Part shown: piece by piece, positions 19,347 to 30,563 of the stretch
Layout: each line of letters opens with the position of its first letter
Position numbering within the stretch: position 1 is the stretch's first letter
Origin: Pseudozyma flocculosa PF-1
Taxonomy: Eukaryota; Basidiomycota; Ustilaginomycetes; Ustilaginales; Ustilaginaceae
Assembly: GCF_000417875.1 (NCBI RefSeq)
Contig: NW_006920874.1
Location: 162,019 to 226,018 of the forward strand
DNA: 64,000 bases
Direction: 5' to 3'
The notes under the pieces: model-generated
Database searches by the model: none
Seen by the model: the letters and a program-made list of their open reading frames with translations, nothing else
Told to the model about the DNA's origin: nothing
Position numbers and translations under genes: made by a program

Positions 19347-21291
19347 CCCATCCCACCTGAAAGCCCTCGAAAGGAGTCTCAAAGCCCCTGCGCCAAATGG
19401 GAGCACGAAACGCGCCGCAAAATCTTTGTGTACAATAGCTTGGACGGAAAGCCGGGCCCTCGACGGAACGTCCCAAGGCCACCGCTCGATCCGTCAACTC
19501 CTCGCTGATTGGCACCCTCCACACGCACCTGTCTCCATGACTGACTGTCCATGTGATCGTCGTGCTGCAATGGTCGGGTTGGCCACCGAGGAGACGGGAT
19601 ACTGTAGTTAGCCCTCGCATGGACAACGCCGGCGACCTTTGTGACACCAGAGCTGGGCCCTCCCATCTCCCTGTGGCAGAAGTCGTTCAGAGATGCAGCT
19701 CTCCGGCCGGCTAGAGTCGTCGCTGCCGCTTGTCAAAGGAGGCTGGGCCGGGCATCCCCCTTTGCTCCTATGATTGTTCGCGGCTTGCCAACGAGCGCCA
19801 GGCGATCCCGGACGGCTTCGAGTTGGACAGCGTGGTGGGTCTACAGGGCCCTTCTTTATGGCAACCGTTCCTCCCACTGCCTTTGCTCTGAATGCCGAGC
19901 GGTGATAGGTCAGGTCCTCATTAAGATTCGTCAGATCCTCCCCCAGGCTTCTTGGCCGGCTTGGGTGCTTCCGGGGTGGGTGAAGAAGCAGATCTCCGCC
20001 AGAGCTGACCAGACACTGGTCTGCAGAGGAAGGGCTCGAAGCGCCTGGTGACCCGCTCGGCGCCGAGAGTCGGACGAAAGCAGGCGCCACGAATGCTGCT
20101 GTTGTTCCGCGCCGTGGTCAAGACGCGACGCCAACGTACGTCTCGCCGATGCTGCGAGCGGTGGTCGGGTTGTCGTCCTCGTGTGCGCTGTTTTGGAGAA
20201 GCCGACCAGCCACGACATCGCTCGTGCTAGAGCTCGCGAGCCAGATGTCCCAATGCCGGATGCGTGGCTGAGCCTCACGGTGCACGACATTGAGGGGCTC
20301 GATCAGCTCAAGGCTTCTCATAGGTGCAGCCAGTGCGGTGTCGCCGACGCGCGTCTCCGACCGTTTACGACAGACTCGCGAGAAGCTCGCTCTAGGCCTC
20401 AATGAAGACAAGTAGCGGGGAGCGGTGTTCGAGCATTGCCCAGCCTCTCTGGTCGTACACGTCAGATAGACTGCTCGGCCACGGCATCGCGAGGGCACGA
20501 TTGCGACCGGCGCAAGTAGTGCGATCTATGCCTCTTGCTACCTCGAGGAGGCGTCGGCGTCGGTGACCGAGGGCGACCACTCGCTGACGCAGTGATATTT
20601 GAGCGGCGCCGATGTCGACGGCGATGTGCTCTGGTCGCCTTCGGTGGTGGCGTAGGGGCTTGAAGAGCAGCACCACGTCCCCGGCAGCAGCCAGACGAGG
20701 CCGCCGAAGAGGCAAGCTGGTTGCTCGCTGAAAGCTGGTGGACGGGGACGAAATCGGGGTGATGACTGCGGGGAAGATCGGGCTGCTATTTCCCCCGCAA
20801 GGCTTGGCGAGGTTTTTGGCAGGCGAGCGGGGCCTCGGGCCTCGGCCAACCTCTGTCTGTGCCCATCAACCCAACCCACCCACGCAGCTCAGCAGAGGGC
20901 CGGCGGTTGGGACCGCGCCTTTGCCTCGGCTCCCTTCCACCATCTCCTTCCACCCGCCTCCGCCACAGCTACAGCCACAGTCTCGTCCTGTACATCGCCG
21001 CTCTCCTTCATCCTCTTCCCACGCGCATTCGACGCACCCGGCGAACGCCTCTGCTGGCCTCGCCATCCGGCTCGCACCGCTCCACCCATCCTACTTCGCA
21101 CCGCACCCCACCGCATCTACCCTCGGCTCGACTCTGACTCTGCGTCCTTGCCGCTCACCGAGTATGGTCGGCCTCTTCCGCACCGAACCGCGACCGCATC
21201 ACGTCGCCGCTTCCGCCTCGCCCCTCTGAACACGAGCTCGGGTCGTGCTCGGCTTTCGCATCGGCTCGTCTTGCCTTTGCTCCGGTCGACG
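19347..21291. other. Intergenic region between the NRPS-like gene and the regulator
   Basis: Divergent promoter region of about 1.9 kb. The last 400 bases before 21292 are pyrimidine-rich, as expected for a long leader. I see no supported gene. Several minus-strand frames around 19.9-20.5 kb are open but show no recognisable motif. Confidence 0.45.
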
Positions 21292-24200
21292 ATGCCGGAT
21301 TGTCACATCTGCGGAAAGGCATACCGCCGCACCGAGCATCGCAACCGCCACCTCGAAGTCACCCACGGAAAGAACGCCCGCACCTTTCCCTGCACCTACT
21401 CCGGATGCGACAAGGTGTTTCAGCGCAACGACGTCAGGACCCGGCACGAAGCCCTTCACAAGAGTGGCAAGCCCATACGCAAGTCGACCGTCCCTCGCGC
21501 CAGGTCCTCCGCCTCCGCCGCCGAACCCTCCGCCGTCGGCAGCGACGTCTCGCCACCAGCTAAGCGGCCCATGATGGACCACGACCTCGAAGACCTGCAG
21601 CGGCAGCGCGACCGGCCTCTACTGCCACGTCCCTCGCAGGATCACGGCCCAGTCTATGACCAGCGGCCGATCTCGGCCGGCGACGATCCGAACCAGCAGG
21701 CGTCATTGTCCTCGCTAGCTCATCACGCTGCGCAGCAGCACCAGCAGCATCAGCAGCCCGATCATCACCAACAGCAAGACCACCAGCAGCCCGACCATCA
21801 TCAACAGCAACATCACCACCAGCCACCCTTTGCCCATCAGCGACTCCCTTCGCACGCACACGCGCACCAGCCACCCTGGTCATCGCCCTCGCCTTCGACG
21901 CTGTCGCCGCATTCGGCCATCCTCGCTTCCGACACCCGCCCGCCCCAGACACTCCACTACGGCCAACCCCACCACCGCGGCTACGAAGCGTCGAGCCCCC
22001 CGTTGCCAGCGGCATTCCCCGACGCCCATTTTCTCTTTAGCAACCTCCCGCCGCCGCAGCAAGAGAGCAGCGATCTGGGGCTGCACGACGCAGGTATCGA
22101 TTGGAGCGGTCTCGACTGGATGTTTGATGCGATGCCCACGTCGACGTCCGACTCGGGCACCAACCCGCTCCTGATCAGCCCCGCTTCGCAGCCGGCGACG
22201 GCCGCCTCGGTCGGACAGCACGGCCACTCCCAGGCCGCCGCCTCGTTGGGCGCTGCAGCCCTCGACCTTGGCATGGGGCCACCCGAGCCTCGGACGGCGG
22301 TAACGGCGGCCTGGAACCTTCCTTTGCAGGGAGCTGCGCCGCAACAACCGGCCCAGCAGCCTGCCAACAACGACAGCTCGCCTTGCGTGGCCGCACCTCC
22401 GACGACGTACCATGCTCGCTCTACCTTTGTGCCGTCTGCCCAATATCGGCCACAGGATGGCCAGGAGGCGCAGGAACACCCGGGCCATGCCTCGATGCCT
22501 CCAGCGTCGTCCGTCGAGGGGCTCGCGCCGACTGCCCGACCCGGCTCTGCGGCCGAAGCCAGTGCCAACCACCCGCATCGCGGGGTCGGTCAAGATCTCG
22601 ACCATGCTGACGAGGCCGGCGAACCGACGTCGGTTGCCGGCTCGGCCCGCCTGCTTCCGCCCAAGAGCAAGCCGCGCTCGCAGAAGGTCATGTCGATCCA
22701 CAACCTCGTCGATGGCACCAGCGAGTGGCCGCACGACTACAACCCGGCCAGCAGTCGACCGACGACCGTCGAGCTGACCCAGTACCGCCTCAGCCTCGAC
22801 AGCCGGGAGCGCAGCGCCTCGACCGCATCGAGCGGCGTCCCTCTGAGCCTGGCCCCGCCGCCGCCACCACCGCCCGCACAGCGCGTCTTGATCCGCATGG
22901 TCGACGAGGATGCCCCGTACCCAGCCCCCTCGCCAGCCGCAGACCCGTCTGCGCAGCCGGCGTCGTCCGGCGGTCCCTTTTTTGCGCGCCAGCACCCCGG
23001 CGTCGACCCGCTCGGCGACCAGGACGACCCGCCCACGGCCGCCAGACCCGACGACGACGACCCGTGCTACCGCGTGACGGACGCAGCCCGCGAGCAGCTC
23101 CTCGCGTTCATCCGGCGGTCGTGCACCCACGCATGGTCCCGCTTCCGCCTGGCCGGTCGTACAGAGGGCTTTCTCACGACCCAGGAGCTCGGCAAGCTCG
23201 TGCGCCTCTTTTTCCGACACTACAGCCCAGAGGTGCCGTTCATCCACCAGGCGTCGTTCCGGCCGGAGGCGGTGCCGTCGGCGCTCCTCTTGATGGTCGT
23301 CACCGTCGGGCTCGTCTACTTTCCGCGCACGTTGCGGACCTACGCCGAGGCGGATCGGCTGCGCCTCACGAGCAACGCGGCGCACCTCTCGGTCGCGCTG
23401 GCCGAGCTCGCACGGATCGGAGTCGTCAGCGCCGTCGAGAGCGACCAGCGCGGCTTCCTCCAGGTGTTTGTCTCGCAGTCGTGGCTGCTCCAGCAGACGT
23501 TTGGCCTCGGTGGCGGCGACAAGCGGCTCCACCAGCTCGCCGAGCGCAACCGCGGCGGCATCATCACCTTTGCGCGGCGCCTCGGCCTGTTGCGCGTGCG
23601 TCACGACGTCGGCGGGACGGACTCGCCCCAGCCGGCAGCGAACGCAGCCGCGGGGAGCCGGGCGGCCAGCCGGAAGGGCACGCCGCTGACCTCGCTCGAG
23701 CAAAAGTGGCAGGCCTGGATCGACATCGAGACCCGCCTGCGCCTCGGCTGGGCGATCTACCTCTACGATCAGCAGTACACCTCCCTGCTGGACGTGCCGC
23801 CGCTCCTCATCTACTCGGAGATTTCCAGCTCGCTCCCGTGAGTGACCGGCGTGAGCGCCGCTGCTGCGCGGCCCCTCCCTGACTCTTTCTCCACCCCGAC
23901 CTGCCTGCCTTTGCCCCGCCCCGAGACAGCTGCGACGAGCGCCTCTGGACCGCCAAGTCGGCGCAGGAATGGCAGAACCTGCTGAACCCGCCCACCCGGC
24001 CGTCGTCGTCGTCGTCGCCGTCGCCGTTGGCGGTCATTGCGTCGTCTCCGCCGTTCATCCCCGTCCTGCGCAGCCTCCTCGGCACTGCGACGTCTGCGCC
24101 CGTGTCGCTCAACCGGTTCGGCGCCATTGTCATTGCGACGACGCTGTATCGGCTCATGTGGGACGGCAGCAAACAGTCGGTGCTGTTCGATGACGGCGGA

Positions 24201-25148
24201 CCGCTCGACGACGCCGCGCAGGTCCTTCGGGCACGATCGATGGAGGGACCGGCGCCGGCGCTCTCGTCTCCGATGGGCAACAAGTGCGCCGAGGTCCTCG
24301 ACCTGCTGTGCCGGGCCGTGCTTCCCGCGCCCGTGCTGGCGCCGGCAGCCAGCAGCAAGACGGCGACCCATCCGCTGCTGCTCAACCTCGAGCTCGTCAA
24401 GGCGCTCGCCGACCTGCACTTTAGCGGGCCGCCGGGGTTCATTGAAGAGGTGAGCAGCCGTGTGTGTTCCTCGCGTCGATCCTCGTGCCCCCCTAGCTGA
24501 CCGCGTGGTCCCGCCGCCCCGCTCCGACAGCTCAAGAACGCCGCAGGCCGCATGGGCATGGCGTCACACATCCAACGCTCGGCGTCGGCGTCGCTGTCGT
24601 CGTTTTTCGGGTCGCCGCGCAACGAGACGGCGGCCCGGCGCATGCTGGCGACGGCCGCGAAGCTGTACGCCTGCGTCACGGCGGGCGCCCACGGACGCAC
24701 GCTGGCGTGGGTGACGGGCCTGTTTGAGGCGGCACTCGTCTCGTGGGCGTACGTGCGCTTCACGCCCACGGCGGCGAGCGACCGCCGGCAGTGCGCCATT
24801 TGCGCGAACCAGGTCGTCCACCTCGGCAGCGCCGACCCGGCGGACCAAGACAGGGTCGAGCGCTGGGTGCGCGGCATCTCGAGCGACTGCCCGCGCTGCT
24901 CGGCCGAGCAAGCCGACTCGACGCACTGCTGCAGCGTCGTCTTTGACGGCCTCGGCCTCGTCGGCCGGGGCACCGGGTGGCACCCGGGGCCAGCGCCGCC
25001 GAGCCGCGTCTCGACGCAGCTCGTGCTGATGCGCTTCGCCGAAGCCATGCGCAAGCTCGACTGGGGTCTCGCGCGCAACTTTTGCGCCGTCCTCGCACGG
25101 CTGGCCGAGAGCCGGGTCGACGAGACGGCCGGCGCTCCTTCTTGTTGA
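21292..25148 (+). CDS. Transcription factor: two C2H2 zinc fingers plus Fungal_trans domain
   Basis: Exons 21292-23837, 23930-24449 and 24531-25148 (introns GTGAGT...CAG, 92 bases, and GTGAGC...CAG, 81 bases) give 1227 residues. Finger 1 uses C4, C7, H20, H25; finger 2 uses C34, C39, H52, H56. A His/Gln-rich stretch follows (about residues 145-200). A long disordered middle leads to the fungal-specific regulator domain from about 620 (LGKLVRLFFRHYSPEVPFIHQ, then the WQAWIDIETRLRLGWAIYLYD block before the first intron). The start was chosen at the ATG just before the fingers; the same frame is open upstream but has no ATG. It should bind DNA in the nucleus. Its position between the NRPS-like and aldo-keto reductase genes suggests a local regulator, which is inference. 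Confidence 0.88.
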
Positions 25149-25277
25149 CGAGCGCGCGCGCGCGGGCAGACGCCCACCCGTCCCCTTGCGACACACGGTC
25201 ACACCCGACCCGCTGACGATGGCTGCACATGTACTTCTATTGATGTTGTAACACTACGCTCCGCTCCCCTCGCCTGG

Positions 25278-26478
25278 TCAGATCTTTTCGACGCGGCCGG
25301 TGGCGACCTTCCAGATTGCGTCGGTCTTTTCGTTTTCGGTGCCAAAGAGGTCGACGAGCCAGGGACCGTTGGGTGCGGCGTAGCGGATGGGGACGTTGTA
25401 GCGCACGACGTTGTCGTTGGCGAGGGCGTCGACGGCGTTGCGCTCGTCGTCGGAGAGGTCAAAGTCGAGCGACTCGAGGTTGGACTGGAGGCGCGAGGGC
25501 GTGACCGACTTTGGGATGACGCAGACGCCGTTGCGCACGATCCACTGGATGAGGATCTGGGCGGGCGTGTGGCCCGTCTTGGCCGAGACGTCGAGCAGCG
25601 TCGGCCGCTGCACCAGGAGCGGCTCGCCGATGCGGTTGTTGCCGAGGGGAGAGTAGGCGGTGCTAGGCGGGGGCAGGGCCAAGGAGGGGAGACGGGGTCA
25701 GCGGGGCCGCAACCTGCCGGCAGCTGCTAGGGACGACGCCGGGAGCTCACAGGATGATCTTTTTGCTGTCGCAGTAGTCCTTGAGCTCCCTCTGGAGCGG
25801 TGCGACGAGCGGGTGGTACTCGACCTGGACGCTCGAGGGCACCTCGTCGTCGGACTGTGCGGCGTCGCAGACGGCCTGGACCATGTCCTTGGACACGTTG
25901 GAGAGGCCGATGGCGCGGACGAGGCCCTTGCGCTTCATCTCGACCATCTTGGCCCAGGTGGCGGCGATGGACTGCGAAGTGTCGACGTCGATCTGGCCCT
26001 GGTCGTTGCGCGGGAAGAGGACGTTTTCGTCGGCGGTGCCCTTGAAGGCGATGGGCCAGTGCACGAGGAAGAGGTCGAGGTACTCGACGCCAATGTCGCG
26101 CAGCGAGCGGCGCAGGCCGGCCTCGACGCGCTCCGGGGCGTGGTCGGTGTTCCAGAGCTTGGACGTGATGAAGACGTCGTCGCGCTTCAGGATGCCCGCC
26201 TGGATCGACTCGGAGAGCGCCTGGCCCACCTCGTGCTCGTTGCCGTAGACGCGCGCCGCGTCAATGTGGCGGTAGCCCTGCTCGAGGGCCGTCTTGACCG
26301 CCACGCGCACCTCGTCCGGCTTGGCCAGCCACGTGCCCAGGCCGATGGCGGGCTGCAAGCGGGTTGGAGAGAAGAGGAGGGCGGGTCAGCGAGGGCCCGC
26401 CGCCAGGCCGGGCTCGCCGCGTCCACTCACCATCTTGGCGCCCGTGTTGAGCGTAAACTGGTGGTTCTTGAGCGACAT
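25278..26478 (-). CDS. Aldo-keto reductase
   Basis: Exons 26478-26431, 26352-25751 and 25662-25278 (introns of 78 and 88 bases; the second ends in TAG) give 344 residues. All four catalytic residues are present: Asp47 and Tyr52 in HIDAARVYGNE, Lys81 in ITSKLWN and His114 in LVHWP. Cofactor-site segments IGLSNVS, VQVEYHP and LTAYSPLGN are also intact, and the second splice joins exactly inside LTAYSPLGN. The enzyme should reduce aldehydes or ketones with NADPH in the cytosol. It could act on an aldehyde released by the NRPS-like reductase; that link is inferred from position only. A TTAAAAG box about 130 bases upstream may be its TATA element. Confidence 0.92.
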
Positions 26479-27681
26479 GGTCGGCGGTCGGTGGTCGGAG
26501 GTCGACGGTTGGGAGGAGAGCTCAAGTGACAGGGAAGTGGGAATGAAACGGCGCAGAACGACGGGTGATGGTCGAGAAGAAGGATGTAACGAGGACCGGA
26601 CCGGTGCTTTTAAGGCGGCTGCGCTGTTTGTCCGGACCGACGACGAGCAGCGCAGCGCAGAGAGATGGACGAATCTTGTCAGAGGGGCGGTCTTCTTGTT
26701 GTGCGATCAGTGCGCAAGGCCATCGTGCTGCCTGCCTGCCTGCCTGCTTGCCTGCCCGCGGTGCCCACTCGACGTCCATGTCCCTGTCCCTGTCCCCCAC
26801 CCGAAAGGGCTGGACGGCGCGGGTCGGCATGAAAATCGCCGGCGACAATGCCGATGATGGTGGGAGGATGGGATGGGATGGGTGACCATGTGAGCGACGA
26901 TGATTGGAGGGTTTTTGCTTGCCATTGTCGGTCGTCTGGCTAGGCTGTTCCTTTTGTCGAGGTCGTCCCGGGCTGCTCCGCCAAATCCGGGGGCGCGGCG
27001 AGAGGCGGCCTCGCGCGTGGATCAGGCACGGGATCAGAGGCAGGCGGGTAGGCGGCAGGCGGCAGGCGGCTAAGCGCGTGCGGGGAAGCGACCTCGGCTA
27101 TCGCCGAATTTCCAGCTCCGCCTCGAGGGCGGGACCCTCGGGCTTTGGGCCGCCCAGACACCGAGTCGGCCACACACCGACCGCCGTACCTCGCCCTGCC
27201 TCGGCCGCACAGCCTGCCTTGGCTCGTCTCGCCGTCTGCCGTCTGTCCCCGCAAGGAAAGCACAGCGCTCTGGACGCACATCCGCCCGCTCGCCCGCCCA
27301 CCTCACTCCCCGCGTCTCGAGCTCGAAACCCCCAGCCCTCCTGGAGCTGGCGGGTGGGCGGTCCTCTTCCCGCGCCCCTTTGTCGGTCCGCTCCTTGTCC
27401 CTCTTCCACCACCATCCAAGCGCCACTCGGGCAGATCGGACGAGTATGGCAAGTTCCGCTCAGCCTATTGCAAGATCCGGCAACGACCTCGCCCCCCAGC
27501 GCGGAGCCCCGCATGGTCGCGAGATTGCGCGCTAGTACGTCCTCGAGGCACACGTCCCGACGGTTCGCCTGTGTATAAAGACGTGCGCCGCTCATCCGTC
27601 GACCATTGTGCCGCTCCATCTTCCCCAGGATCCCCCTCCTCTACCCTACCTCCCTCCCCCGCACCCGCACCGCCGCCCGCA
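26479..27681. other. Divergent promoter region, aldo-keto reductase and MFS genes
   Basis: About 1.2 kb shared by two divergently transcribed genes. On the right side TATAAAG (27574-27580) lies 102 bases before the MFS start, followed by a CT-rich leader. On the left side TTAAAAG (26613-26607, minus strand) lies about 130 bases before the reductase start. A CCTG-rich run (26736-26757) and short GGCAGGCG repeats near 27050-27070 are the only repeats seen. Confidence 0.5.
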
Positions 27682-29544
27682 ATGTCCGCGCCCAGCGCCA
27701 CCACCGACGAAAAGAAGCAAGACATGGGCGAGATGCTCACAAAGACGGCCTCGGCCAAGTCGGACTCGTTTGGCAGCCGCAACGCCCTGCCCGAGCTCGA
27801 GTCGGACCTCTCGCGCTTCGAAAGAGACCTGCCCGACTCGCTCAAGGGACGCTCCCTCGACGAGCTCCGCGCAATGGAACGCAAGCTCGTTCGCACCATC
27901 GACCTCCGCATCATGCCCGTCACCATCATCGCCTTTGTCTGGAACATCATCGACCGCAACGGCCTCACCAACGCCAAGCTCGGCGGCCTCGAAGCCGACC
28001 TCGGCCTCTCGCACGTCCAGTACCAGACCGCCCTCATGATCCTCTACGTCGGTGAGTATCCCTTGCCCCACCGCGCCCCGTCCTCGCTAGGGTCCCGCTG
28101 ACGCTCGTATCCCCCCCCTTTCGACACCGCAGGCTACCTCCTCATGCAGCTCCCCTCCAACATGCTCCTGCCCTATACCCGCCCCTCGATCTACATCCCC
28201 ACCGCCATGTTCCTCTGGGGCATCGCCTCTGGCTGCTCGGCCGCCGTCCAGAACTTTGCCGGCCTCGTCGTATGCCGCTTCTGGGTCGGCTTCATCGAGG
28301 CCGTCTTCCTCCCCGCCGTCGTCTTCCTCATGTCCTGCTTCTACACAAAGCGCGAGCTGCCAACGCGCATCGCACTGCTCTACCTTGGCAACTCGGCTTC
28401 CAACATGCTCGGCGGCCTCTTTGCCGCCGGCATCCTCGCAAATCTCGACGGCGCAGGAGGTGTCCAGGGCTGGAGGTGAGTTTTCGGTCCGACCGATGCC
28501 GTCGCGCCCTCTTGACACGGAAGCACCCGACTGACCGCCATTCCCGCCCTCCTCGATACCCCGCCGTCGCACGACCCACAGGTGGCTCTTCATCATCGAG
28601 GCCATCTGCACCGTCCTCGTCGCCCTGTCGGCGTACTACCTCCTCCCCGATTGGCCCAGCAACACGCGCTGGCTCTCCCAGGAGCAGCGCGACATGGCCG
28701 TCCACCGCATCACCGCCGACGCAGCAGGAGCAAAGGACGAGGACCTGGACAAGTGGTACCAGGGCGCCGCCCTCGCTGTCAAGGACCCCCTCGTCTGGCT
28801 CTGCGTCCTCATGCAGCATGGTCTTTCCGGTACGTGCAGAAAAAAAATACCGCGCGCGATATTTGCGCGTTCCTCCAGCTCACAGCGGTATCGACCTCTT
28901 CTTCTTCTTCTTCCCTTCGAATCGCAGTGACAAACTCTTATTCGCAGTTCTTCCCATCAATTGTCAAGACTCTTGGGTACGATCGCATCAGGACATTAGC
29001 TCTCACTGCTCCGCCGTATGCATTTGCATTTATCGTGTCGGTTTTCACGGCGTGGCACTCGGGCAAGACAAACGAACGTTGCTTTCACATCATCATTCCG
29101 ATGTGTGTCACCATCATCGGCACCATCTTGATGATGTTCCTCAAGAGCCTTGCCGGGCGGTACGTCTCGATGTTCATGGTCGGCATCGGATCCTACGCCG
29201 CCTTTTCCCTGATCCTGTCGTGGATCAGCGCGACCATGGTCCGCCCGAAGGCGAAGCGCGCCGCCGCCCTGGCCATCAGCAACGCACTCGCCAACATCTC
29301 GCACGTCTACACGTCGTACGCCTTCAGCGACAGCACCAAGCCCTACTACCGCCCCGGCGGCAGCATGATCTGCGGCTTCGCCGCCCTCGTCTGCGTCTGC
29401 GCTCTGTCGCTCCGCACCCTCCTCAAGAAGCGAAACGACAAGATGGAACGGGACGAGACGGAGCGCGTGGTCACCAACGACGGCCTGGATGCCAACGGCC
29501 AGCTCGTCAACCCGATGGGACACGGGTTCCGGTACACGCTCTGA
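27682..29544 (+). CDS. MFS transporter, Dal5/anion:cation symporter type
   Basis: Exons 27682-28051, 28133-28475, 28582-28829 and 28928-29544 give 525 residues; three introns of 81, 106 and 98 bases (GTGAGT, GTGAGT, GTACGT donors). After a hydrophilic N-terminus of about 75 residues come about 12 membrane segments. They include IMPVTIIAFVWNIIDRNGLTNAK, split by a few residues from VQYQTALMILYVGYLLMQ. The later QHG-L-VTNSYSQFFPSIVK and the KPYYRPGG loop are typical of the allantoate/nicotinate permease group. It should be a plasma-membrane carrier for a small organic acid or amide; the direction with respect to the neighbouring biosynthetic genes is unknown. Exon 4 begins with noticeably less GC-rich codons than exons 1-3. 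Confidence 0.9.
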
Positions 29545-29867
29545 ACGATGGTCCTCGGTTCTCGGGCGCACGACGCGCCTTTCACGAACGTCACGACGAC
29601 GGTAACGATTCCACTTGCCATCTCTCTCACTCGCTCCCCACGGAAATGTATTCAGAACTTCACCGAAATGTACTTGAAACTTCAGAAGAGGGACCCAAAG
29701 ATCTACGAGCCCGACGTGCCGCTTGGACGGGCCTTTGGGAGCTCGAAATCGTGCAGCGCGATGGGTTCGCGCGTCGACTTGACGTCCCTCGCGTGCTCGC
29801 GGGCGAGAACGCCGTGGAAGCCGTTGCCGAGCCTGCCGATGCCCGGGCGCGTCCGCAGCCCTCGCAG

Positions 29868-30563
29868 CTAGGTCAGATTGTCCTCGGCCTGCTGCACGGC
29901 ATTCTCGGCCGAACCTCGATATCCCTGCAGAGCCCGCAGCGTGCGTTTCGAAGCGTGGCGTCCAGATTCGGCCAGCTTCTTGAGCTTGGCAGTTCTCTTC
30001 TGTACCGGGCGCGTTGCGCGAACGAGCCGCGGCGTCGCGCACGAGACTGTCTCGGCGAGCGTCTCGGAACCGAGTGCCTGTGCAGCTCCTCGAGGCGGCG
30101 TTCGTGGGCCCGCCTGGTAGGCGAGTACGATGTCGGGCGAGACCTTGACATCGTCGGCGCCCCGCTTCACGCTCTCGGCGAGGCGTTGCTCGACCTCGTA
30201 TTGGTTGATCGCATAGCCCTGCGCCTCATCCTTGAGGTCGATGCCGAGGAGCACGTCTGTCCGTCCAAAGGGCGGGCGCTCCGCCGCGGAGGAACGTCGG
30301 CCGCCCAACCATCCGCACCCAACGGCGGGCCTCGACATTACCTCCGAGTCCAGGAGCGCCGGGTGTACAGAAACATCGTCAGCCTCTAAAAGCTGGCTCA
30401 GAGAATGCCTCGCTCGCCCGCTTGACATAGCCGCGGATCTGAAGAGCGGAGCGCCTTCGGCGACGGCCCTCGGGCTCAGTGGCGCGGCTTCGGCTGTATC
30501 CATTTCAGTCGTGAGAGCCAGGACGAGGGCGAGGGTAATGAACACCCGGAGTTGTATCGTCAT
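29868..30563 (-). CDS. Secreted protein of unknown function
   Basis: A single exon encodes 231 residues. The ATG at 30563 was chosen because it starts a clear signal peptide (MTIQLRVFITLALVLALTTE, cleavage near AEA-AP at about residue 27). The frame stays open far upstream, but that part is not peptide-like. The mature protein is Ala/Arg/Ser-rich with only two or three cysteines and ends in a basic, probably helical region rich in RALQGY- and KLKKLAESGR-like segments. I recognise no domain. It is tail-to-tail with the MFS gene (about 320 bases between stops). A secreted effector is possible but unproven. Confidence 0.55.
   Translation of the reverse strand: MTIQLRVFITLALVLALTTEMDTAEAAPLSPRAVAEGAPLFRSAAMSSGRARHSLSQLLEADDVSVHPALLDSEVMSRPAVGCGWLGGRRSSAAERPPFGRTDVLLGIDLKDEAQGYAINQYEVEQRLAESVKRGADDVKVSPDIVLAYQAGPRTPPRGAAQALGSETLAETVSCATPRLVRATRPVQKRTAKLKKLAESGRHASKRTLRALQGYRGSAENAVQQAEDNLT

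Noticed and set aside
21880..23703. 607-codon minus-strand open frame opposite the transcription factor
   Set aside because: Antisense shadow; Arg/Gly-rich, no domain, while the plus strand encodes zinc fingers and the Fungal_trans domain.
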